This document shows, piece by piece, positions 41,794 through 48,847 of a stretch of 64,000 nucleotides of DNA (positions are counted from its first letter, which is position 1; each line of letters starts with the position of its first letter). The notes under the pieces are model-generated. The model did not search any database and had not been told where the DNA came from. It saw only the letters and a list, made by a program, of their open reading frames with translations. Both the position numbers and the translations under genes were made by a program. This DNA comes from Acinetobacter portensis (GTDB lineage: Bacteria > Pseudomonadota > Gammaproteobacteria > Pseudomonadales > Moraxellaceae): NCBI RefSeq assembly GCF_023158935.1, contig NZ_CP096120.1:1302001-1366000 (forward strand). The letters are read 5' to 3'.

Positions 41794-41973
41794 ATGGACT
41801 ACTTAATTTTACTAAAATTCCAGTTAAAAGTTAATGCGCTACAAGTGTTTCTTCGTGATGCTCATTATTTATTAACTAAATGATGCCAATCTTGATTATT
41901 CGGTAATCGAATTGCTAAAAATATGTACATCTAACTTGTATGTTTAACACTTTTTAAGCAGAAAAGAATCATT

Positions 41974-42000
41974 TAAAAGGCAACATGATGTTGCCTTTTA
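41974..42000 (-). terminator. Terminator of the 89-residue gene
   Basis: TAAAAGGCAACAT and its complement ATGTTGCCTTTTA flank a single base, so the upper pairs must open to form the loop. It lies just after the stop of the minus-strand gene at 42024. The T tract is short. Confidence 0.65.
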
Positions 42001-42023
42001 AATAAAAAAAATCATATTCAACC

Positions 42024-42293
42024 TTAGTGGACTGTAGTGCCTTGTATATATTGCTCTAAAGTTGATCGGCAGCCTGTAAATTTCATTTGAATTTGATCTT
42101 CATGCAACATTTGATGCGCTGCACTTGCAAAGGATATTTTAACTAAAAATAGTTTGGCTTGTTCATCTATAACTTGATCGATATACACTTTATCGCCCAA
42201 ACTTAATACATAACTGCTACCACCAATAATGGCAACGCCTTGCTCGTCTTCCAAGAGCAAATCTGAATTGTGAAGATATCTAACGACTTCCAT
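42024..42293 (-). CDS. Uncharacterised 89-residue protein
   Basis: Soluble and strand-rich in its first half (GVAIIGGSSYVLSLGDKVYID), with a short helical part and a polar C terminus. It resembles small Acinetobacter hypothetical proteins, but no domain is assigned. There is no signal peptide. AAGGAGAGTC before the ATG is a strong ribosome binding site. It is the first of five consecutive small minus-strand genes that lie between acnB and tamB. Confidence 0.7.
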   Translation of the reverse strand: MEVVRYLHNSDLLLEDEQGVAIIGGSSYVLSLGDKVYIDQVIDEQAKLFLVKISFASAAHQMLHEDQIQMKFTGCRSTLEQYIQGTTVH

Positions 42294-42413
42294 ATGACTC
42301 TCCTTTTGTACTTGTTATAAATCTTAATATGACAAAAAAAGATAAGCTTTTCTATTAATTTGATAATATTTTATACAATGAATATTGCTTAGGCTATTTT
42401 TATTTTGTGTTAA

Positions 42414-42439
42414 AAAAACCGTTCCTTAGAACGGTTTGT
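42414..42439 (-). terminator. Terminator overlapping the lipoprotein stop codon
   Basis: On the minus strand ACCGTTC (the last codons of the lipoprotein gene) pairs with GAACGGT, followed by seven Ts, and the TAA stop lies in the short loop. The terminator therefore begins inside the coding sequence. Confidence 0.75.
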
Positions 42440-42785
42440 AATCTGGCATTTGATCATGCGGTGTTGCAATACATCTTTCTGTTACTTTTACTTTAAGGTT
42501 ATTGCGTGCACCTTCAACATCATCATTAAGTTCTGCTACTGGCAATTCGTAAGCTTCATCAATAATTTTTAAGATAAAACCTTTAGTTGTTTCATCATCA
42601 ATTTTTTCTGCATGCTCAATTGCTTTGTCTTTTTCAATACCATTTTGACGATCTAACACAATTGAACGTGCTGCATTTCCTACGCTTGTACAGTAACCAT
42701 GCCACTGCTCTTGCGGAGTTAAAGGTTTCTTTTCAGCACAGCCTGTTAATGCAACAAGAATGCCTAAAGCAAGTAACTTTTTCAT
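42426..42785 (-). CDS. Small lipoprotein of unknown function
   Basis: 119 residues with a lipoprotein signal peptide: KK then a hydrophobic stretch and the lipobox LTGC, so Cys16 is the lipidated residue. The mature part is helical and charged, with two further cysteines (GYCTSVG and TERCIATP) that may form a disulfide. No family recognised. GAGGAGATTTTGA precedes the ATG. Envelope location is inferred from the lipobox; residue +2 is alanine, which does not suggest inner-membrane retention. Confidence 0.8.
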   Translation of the reverse strand: MKKLLALGILVALTGCAEKKPLTPQEQWHGYCTSVGNAARSIVLDRQNGIEKDKAIEHAEKIDDETTKGFILKIIDEAYELPVAELNDDVEGARNNLKVKVTERCIATPHDQMPDYKPF

Positions 42786-42855
42786 TCAAAATCTCCTCTT
42801 GTGCCTATGATAATCAAATTTGTGCAAAATAAGAAATTTCAAATGTTCTAAATAC

Positions 42856-42881
42856 AAAAAAGCCCTTTATAGCGCTTTTTT
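42856..42881 (-). terminator. Imperfect terminator before the lipoprotein gene
   Basis: AAAAAAGC and GCTTTTTT form a stem around a 10-base loop, 30 bases after the stop of the minus-strand gene at 42911. Confidence 0.6.
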
Positions 42882-42910
42882 AATACTTAATTTCAACAAA
42901 TTTTATGTAT

Positions 42911-43213
42911 TCACAAAATTTCTTCTGTTTTAAATTCTGGATGTAATACTCGATATTCCTTTAAAAGCCTTTTTTCTGTCGCTAAAAAAGGTTTATTTTC
43001 TTCAAGCCAAGTTGACTTTCGTGTATCAAAGTCTGAATTCACTAAAAACCAATCTGAAACAACACCATAAATAAACGTATTATCTGAAAATACAAATTTC
43101 GCTTGATTGCGAATTTTGCTGTTAAGAAAAATTTTATGAGTGGGTAAAGCGCCAAATATGCCTAATTTTGTATACCGATACTCATATACATCGACCATAA
43201 AAAAAGAATCCAA
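42911..43213 (-). CDS. Uncharacterised 100-residue protein, probable TTG start
   Basis: No family recognised. The sequence is basic and strand-rich, with many aromatics (VDVYEYRYTKLG, FVFSDNTFIYGVVSDWFLV), and ends in a charged helix. No signal peptide. A TTG at 43213 has GAGGA at a 7-base spacing, while the first ATG (43198) has no binding site, so the TTG start is preferred. If the ATG is used the protein loses five residues. It lies between two lipoprotein genes. Confidence 0.6.
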   Translation of the reverse strand: MDSFFMVDVYEYRYTKLGIFGALPTHKIFLNSKIRNQAKFVFSDNTFIYGVVSDWFLVNSDFDTRKSTWLEENKPFLATEKRLLKEYRVLHPEFKTEEIL

Positions 43214-43297
43214 TATCTAATCCTCTATAATATCTTAATTAGAGAAATTAAACCGATTGGACTCTTTTTTAATACTTAAGCAAATATGTCTAAAATT

Positions 43298-43732
43298 TTA
43301 ACCGCAAGTTGCCGTTAAAATCTTTTTAGTGACAGGATCAATTGTTACAGTAACGCGCTCTATACGGTAATCCATAGTTACAGGTTGACCTGGTTTTACA
43401 GTACGCACAATTGAAGACTGTGTTTTTTCTTTAATTTGCTCTTCTGTTAAATCTTTAAGTCCAACCAGTTTTTTTGCTTCTTCAGACACACATTCCGCAT
43501 TATCTTTTCTAAAAAGCTCCCACTCTTCAATCACCTGCCCATTTGGTAAGTGGCAATAGCCAACTTGTCCATTAGTTTCATTTTTAATAGATAACTTTCC
43601 GCCCAAATCTACACAGTGTTTGCTTGCAGGGTTAGGCATACCTAGTTTTGGAGTAATGTCTTTTTGAGTTTGTGCGGTTGAACATGCAGTAATTGAAGCA
43701 AAAATTACACCCATAAATAAGATTTTTTTCAT
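43298..43732 (-). CDS. Lipoprotein with DUF333 and I78-inhibitor-like regions
   Basis: 144 residues. The N terminus carries a lipobox ITAC (Cys17). Residues about 30-75 match the DUF333 pattern with MPNPASKHCVDLGGKL and GYCHLPNGQVIEEWELFR. The C-terminal 40 residues (GQPVTMDYRIERVTVTIDP and ATCG at the end) resemble the I78 peptidase-inhibitor fold, in which the loop blocks elastase-like proteases. Such a fusion would be an envelope lipoprotein that may protect against host or rival proteases (inference). Two cysteine pairs fit disulfides. Confidence 0.75.
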   Translation of the reverse strand: MKKILFMGVIFASITACSTAQTQKDITPKLGMPNPASKHCVDLGGKLSIKNETNGQVGYCHLPNGQVIEEWELFRKDNAECVSEEAKKLVGLKDLTEEQIKEKTQSSIVRTVKPGQPVTMDYRIERVTVTIDPVTKKILTATCG

Positions 43733-43847
43733 TGCATTATTATCTTCTTGAGAAAATTAAAATTTATCAGATTCATACATTTTGTGTGTTTATTATTTGC
43801 AATTTTTATTGAATAAGCACGTTAATTTTATCTAAATTAATTAAATC

Positions 43848-44168
43848 TTATTTTCTTTGAAACTTTTTCACTTCACACCAAGTTTGCACATCTAACTTAT
43901 TAAAATTTTCACAGTGATGATTCAAAGCAATCTGATAATAAGTATTTACGTCTTTTTCAGAGAAATAATAATAATTTTTGTGATCTTGAGCATATCTCCA
44001 ATAACCACCTGAGCCTTCATCAACTTGTGTAATTTTTAAAGTGAATATATTTGAATATTCAGGAATGTAATTTGATGAATCTGTCATCAACATCCATAAA
44101 TTTGAAAAAAATTGATTAAAAAAAAGTAATATAAAAATAGATACGAATAACATAAGTATTTTTTTCAT
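43848..44168 (-). CDS. Small membrane-anchored protein of unknown function
   Basis: 106 residues from the ATG at 44168. An in-frame ATG at 44231 would add 21 residues before the hydrophobic segment, which is atypical. The N terminus MKKILMLFVSIFILLFF is a signal anchor, followed by a soluble part rich in aromatics (GGYWRYAQDHKNYYYF) and two cysteines near the C terminus (HHCENF and TWCEVKK). It would lie in the periplasm, tethered or released. No family recognised. It is the last small gene before the tamAB operon, in the same direction. Confidence 0.65.
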   Translation of the reverse strand: MKKILMLFVSIFILLFFNQFFSNLWMLMTDSSNYIPEYSNIFTLKITQVDEGSGGYWRYAQDHKNYYYFSEKDVNTYYQIALNHHCENFNKLDVQTWCEVKKFQRK

Positions 44169-44256
44169 TATTAAAAATGAACCTATAGATTTTTTTAAAT
44201 AACTAGAATATCTATGAATAGAACCTAGCATGTTTTAGTGTATTTATTTATATAAA

Positions 44257-44303
44257 AAAATGCCTGTAATTTATGAAATTCATACTTTTACAGGCATATC
44301 TTT
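44257..44303 (-). terminator. Terminator of tamB
   Basis: ATGCCTGTAA and TTACAGGCAT form a 10-base stem around an 18-base loop. On the minus strand it ends in seven Ts and lies just after the tamB stop. Confidence 0.8.
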
Positions 44304-44315
44304 TTTACTTATTCA

Positions 44316-47300
44316 CTAGAATCTCCAGTTATAGAAAAAGTCGATTGCTCGTTCTAAAGACTGACTCGCTTCCATATATAAACGCTGATTCATTTGATAA
44401 CGCAGCGTTAATTTATTTACAGGCGTAAATACACCAACACCATATCGAATAAACAAATCTGGTGTGATATAGCCCGTTAAGCTGACTTGCGTATCATCAC
44501 CCGTACCTTGTGCATCTAAAGCCAAACCGCTTAATCCGAAAGTACGTCCAATTTGGTTTGTTAAAGCACGTGTCCCCCCAAGTCCCATACTAATACCTGC
44601 GGCTGCAATGGTATTGTTTACATCTGACTTAAAGCCTTCTGTTTGACTTAAACCACTTGAGCCTTCATTAATACGACCTGTAATAATTGCATTTAAAGCT
44701 TCTTGCTCAGACAACCCTGCATCGTTATACACTTGAATACTTGGGCTTGATGCTGTACCTGTAATTCGAATACCGACCAAACTGCTTTGGATGTTTTTAT
44801 TGGTATCAATATCTAATGTTGGATTAGATAATGCACCATTAAAACGAGCAATCGCACGATTTAAATCTAGGCTTTGTCCATAAGCTTCAATTTTCACACG
44901 CTTACTTACACCAATTGCGCCATTAGCACGCATGGCAGTTTCAGAACCGCGTTGCGTTAAATACAAACGACCCGTTAATGGAATACGACTATCAAAGCCT
45001 TGGAAGATGACCTGATTACCCAAGCTTACATCTAGGTCAGCATGAATAGACCAAGGTTTTGCCGCTTTTAAAATTGCAAGTTGGTCTTGTCCTTCATGTA
45101 CCACACGCACATCTGAAGATACATTCACTACACTTGCTGTTGCTTCAGGCATAGAAATAAGTGCACGTGGTACATTTACTTCACCTTTCACAGATAATTT
45201 ACTTTGGAATGGATAAGCCTGTAATGCAATATCTGTATTTACAATGGCTGTAATTAACGGCGCTTGGCGCACCAATAAATTATCACCTTTCAAATTCAGA
45301 TTAAGTTTCGGTTCGCCTTTCCAGTCAAAGTCTCCTGTAATTTTCCCAACGCCACGACCACTATTAAATGCACCATTAATGGCAGCATTGTCTTGTCGAA
45401 TAGAAGAATACAATTGAATATTGGTTAAATTAACAGGTAAAGAAATCATGCTAATTGCACCATTTTTCAAACGCATTTCACCTGTCACTAATGGCTTAGA
45501 TAATGAACCATTCACTTTACCCGCAAAAGATAAACTACCGTCTAAACGGCGTACATCTGCAATAAATGGTTTAAGTACTTTTAACTGTAATTCATTAAAT
45601 GCAACTTCACCACGCATGGCTTTATTTGCAGAATATGGGTCAATCACAACATTGGCATAGCCTGTACCAATTGCAGGCGTTTTCACATCTAAACGTAGTT
45701 GCAAGCCTTCAGAAATACTTTTCGCAATCACAGAAATTTGGTCATATTTTAAATTTGAACCAATTTCTTGAGGATCATCTCCTGTAATACCAATAATGCC
45801 ATTTTGAGTTAGAAGTTTGACGTCAATTTTTGGCTTTTGCCCCTGCGCCCAAGATGCTTTTGCATAACCATTTACCTTACCTGTAATGGCTAAACCATCT
45901 GGCATAAATGCAGAGAAATCACTTAAATCTACGTTCTGCGTTACAAAAGAAACATTACCCTTTGTTTTACTTGTGCGAATAGGCTGATCGAAACACAATT
46001 GACTTTGCTGACTCATCCAACAATGTGCACCAATAAATAACTCACTATTATTCGTGTGATAAATAACTGATGCATTTTGTTTTTGAACTAGGCGAGTTCT
46101 GAGTGAGTCAAAGTCACCTTTTTGAATTTGACCATACCAATCGTTATTGGCATTAAAACCACCTGCCAATTGAACATAAAATTCACTCAGTTTGTTTTCT
46201 GCTTTTACTTTAAGTACATGCGCCTTTCGTGTTCCTGCTACAGAAATTTCACCTTGTTGAATTTCACGTTCACCACTACGTAGCGAATTTAGTCGTGCAG
46301 TTAAAATAGTTGGTGTTGTATCTGAAGTTGGCAATTCACCTTCAATTTTCAACTGTTTTACACTAAACAAGTTATTAAAACTAAAACCATCTACAACCAA
46401 GTTTGCTGTTGCTTTTAAACGTGGTTTCGCCTGAACATTTAAATAGCCATATGCTTTTCCGCGCAAACCACTGTAAACCTCATATAAAGCAGGTGCATTA
46501 ATTTTAATTTTTAAGTTTTGTGCATTACCTGTCGCTTGAATTTGGTTTTGTGCATAAGACAAAAATAAATTATTGGCTTCAAACTGCTTCGGAACCAAAC
46601 CATTTTCATGTGAACTTAGTAACATTGTTAAGTTACCCGTACCACGAATAGGCTTATTGTTAATTCTTCCTGCCACGTTTAAACGCGATATATTTACACG
46701 CTTAACTTTATCTGCCCAAAGTCCTTGGGTTTTTACAACACCCGAAACTTCACCACGAACGCTTGATACAAAATATTGTGGTTTAAAGCGAATAAGAGAT
46801 GCGTTTACATCCCAACCAATTCCATGCGTTAAATTCACAATACCATCAGCAGCAATACGTCCTGCAACACCATTATGACTAAATTGATTAATCTTAATAT
46901 ATTGTGAAGTACCTGAAATTTTAGCTTTTAAATGACCTTCACTACCTTCAATTGCACTTGCATTCAACGCACCATCATAATCAACGGCGAAGCTTTTAAA
47001 AGCTCCACCATGTTTTTCATCATGGAATAAAATTGCTGCTGTCGTTTTGCCTGTTAAGCGCACAGATTCATTTTGATCTGCTAAACGACCCGTTAATGAA
47101 ATTGGATTTAAATGAATAATCTGCTGATTTGTTCTAGCATAACCATTGGCTTTTACGTGACCATTTAATAAATTAATTGGCGCGGCACTTGTGACCGTTT
47201 GCGGATTAAAATTATTGGCATTAAGTAATGCATTCCACTTTAATTGACGCTTATCTGTTGGTAATTCTACAAATGCGCTGCCTTTTAAACCGCCTTGACC

Positions 47301-48827
47301 TGCGCTAAAACTAAAGTTAGGTACATTAAGGTTATTATCTTTTATATTTAACTGCGCTAAATATTGTCCAGCGGGTAACGTAGATTTTTCATGTGGTTTG
47401 ATAAATGTTTCCACATGAATATTCTGTTGATCATCTACTAAATTCAGTTTTACATCACCCGAATCACTTTTTAACCAACCAATATACGGCATTTCACGGT
47501 CTAAACCTTTCCATGCAACATTCATAAGCATTGGTTCAGGTTTTTTTGTTTTAGCTTCTTTTTGATCTAATTTTAAATCCCAAGCTTCATATTTATCGAA
47601 GGCAACATTAGCTGTTAAATGTAAACCATCTTCCAATAAACCTGTAGATGCTAAATTTGCATCTAATGATGGTGGTAAGAAATCACGTACAACTTCAGGA
47701 ATAATCTTATCTGTTGGTTTTATATTGTCTAAACGACCTTTCATATCCCAAGTCACATGATCTTTCCAACTTACAACACCTGCAACATTCACAGCCCCAT
47801 CTAAAAGCTGTCCATTCACATTTTCAATGTTGAGCTGATTCACTAAATCTGTGTGCATTGAAGCTGTATAACGACCTTCAGGAATATCTTGACCGCTTAA
47901 ATCTGTATTTAAATCAATATTAAGACGTTCAATATCTCCATAATATTTTGCAGTTCCTTTTTTCGCAAAAAGCTTTTGATCTGTTAATAATGGAAGATGA
48001 TAGTTTCTAAATTTTACTTCACCTTTCATTGGAACATGTTCACGAAGCGGATGAACAATTCCCCAACCCGTTAAAAGATCTGGAGTATTAGTAGCAAAGC
48101 CAGCTTCAATGGTGTCTAAAGTACCGTTCGCAACAACATGAATACCATGAATATTCAAACTGTCATTTAACGATGGAATATTTACATCGGCAGTTGCTTT
48201 TATTGGGTATTTGCCCTGATCAAAAGTCATTCCACCATTGGCATTTTTAACATTTAAATACCCCATATCTAAATGGGTGTTTTTAAAGGTAAGTTCTGTA
48301 CCTTTCCATAATGCTTTTTCCAAATGAATATCGTTAAAATCAACTTGTGTGGAACCTGTAATAATCGCCAAATGGTCGACATCGGCTTTATCTACACGTA
48401 AAACAAATGGTAGTCGAATTTCATTGTATTTAAATGGCTCATTTGAAGATGGACCTTTGGTTATAATTTGAAGATTTTCTACATTAGCATGTGTTAAATG
48501 AATTTCTTTTTTAACTATTGCACGCCAACCTAAAGACACATCTGCCCGATCAATTTTTACATCTACAGATTCTAGCGTTACCAGTACTTTTTTTAGAATA
48601 ATGCCATTCAGTAAATTTCCACTTTCATATTCATAGTGAATAATTTGCTGACGTTCAAGCACGCTATCGAGTAAAAACTTACTTCCTCGGTCGGTTGAAA
48701 ACATAACTGCTAAAGCAGCAACAATAAAGAGAACTACAAAAAGAAGTGACATAAGTACACTTCTTAGTATTCTTCGCTTTTTAGGCAAAGCTGTTGGTAA
48801 TTCTGGTTGCTGTTCCACTTCAGCCAT
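44316..48827 (-). CDS. tamB: TamB, inner-membrane component of the translocation and assembly module
   Basis: 1503 residues (E. coli 1259). An N-terminal transmembrane anchor (about 22-43) is followed by a very long stretch of short repeating beta strands, typical of the TamB/AsmA-like groove that spans the periplasm and moves phospholipids to the outer membrane. It ends in the conserved DUF490 region (GNQVIFQGFDSRIPLTGRL, SGLALDAQGTGDDTQVSLTG, TPDLFIRYGVG) and the C-terminal aromatic FYNWRF that contacts TamA. It lies 20 bases downstream of tamA and is co-transcribed with it. Confidence 0.95.
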   Translation of the reverse strand: MAEVEQQPELPTALPKKRRILRSVLMSLLFVVLFIVAALAVMFSTDRGSKFLLDSVLERQQIIHYEYESGNLLNGIILKKVLVTLESVDVKIDRADVSLGWRAIVKKEIHLTHANVENLQIITKGPSSNEPFKYNEIRLPFVLRVDKADVDHLAIITGSTQVDFNDIHLEKALWKGTELTFKNTHLDMGYLNVKNANGGMTFDQGKYPIKATADVNIPSLNDSLNIHGIHVVANGTLDTIEAGFATNTPDLLTGWGIVHPLREHVPMKGEVKFRNYHLPLLTDQKLFAKKGTAKYYGDIERLNIDLNTDLSGQDIPEGRYTASMHTDLVNQLNIENVNGQLLDGAVNVAGVVSWKDHVTWDMKGRLDNIKPTDKIIPEVVRDFLPPSLDANLASTGLLEDGLHLTANVAFDKYEAWDLKLDQKEAKTKKPEPMLMNVAWKGLDREMPYIGWLKSDSGDVKLNLVDDQQNIHVETFIKPHEKSTLPAGQYLAQLNIKDNNLNVPNFSFSAGQGGLKGSAFVELPTDKRQLKWNALLNANNFNPQTVTSAAPINLLNGHVKANGYARTNQQIIHLNPISLTGRLADQNESVRLTGKTTAAILFHDEKHGGAFKSFAVDYDGALNASAIEGSEGHLKAKISGTSQYIKINQFSHNGVAGRIAADGIVNLTHGIGWDVNASLIRFKPQYFVSSVRGEVSGVVKTQGLWADKVKRVNISRLNVAGRINNKPIRGTGNLTMLLSSHENGLVPKQFEANNLFLSYAQNQIQATGNAQNLKIKINAPALYEVYSGLRGKAYGYLNVQAKPRLKATANLVVDGFSFNNLFSVKQLKIEGELPTSDTTPTILTARLNSLRSGEREIQQGEISVAGTRKAHVLKVKAENKLSEFYVQLAGGFNANNDWYGQIQKGDFDSLRTRLVQKQNASVIYHTNNSELFIGAHCWMSQQSQLCFDQPIRTSKTKGNVSFVTQNVDLSDFSAFMPDGLAITGKVNGYAKASWAQGQKPKIDVKLLTQNGIIGITGDDPQEIGSNLKYDQISVIAKSISEGLQLRLDVKTPAIGTGYANVVIDPYSANKAMRGEVAFNELQLKVLKPFIADVRRLDGSLSFAGKVNGSLSKPLVTGEMRLKNGAISMISLPVNLTNIQLYSSIRQDNAAINGAFNSGRGVGKITGDFDWKGEPKLNLNLKGDNLLVRQAPLITAIVNTDIALQAYPFQSKLSVKGEVNVPRALISMPEATASVVNVSSDVRVVHEGQDQLAILKAAKPWSIHADLDVSLGNQVIFQGFDSRIPLTGRLYLTQRGSETAMRANGAIGVSKRVKIEAYGQSLDLNRAIARFNGALSNPTLDIDTNKNIQSSLVGIRITGTASSPSIQVYNDAGLSEQEALNAIITGRINEGSSGLSQTEGFKSDVNNTIAAAGISMGLGGTRALTNQIGRTFGLSGLALDAQGTGDDTQVSLTGYITPDLFIRYGVGVFTPVNKLTLRYQMNQRLYMEASQSLERAIDFFYNWRF

Positions 48828-48847
48828 AAATCTTCTCTAAACGTAAA

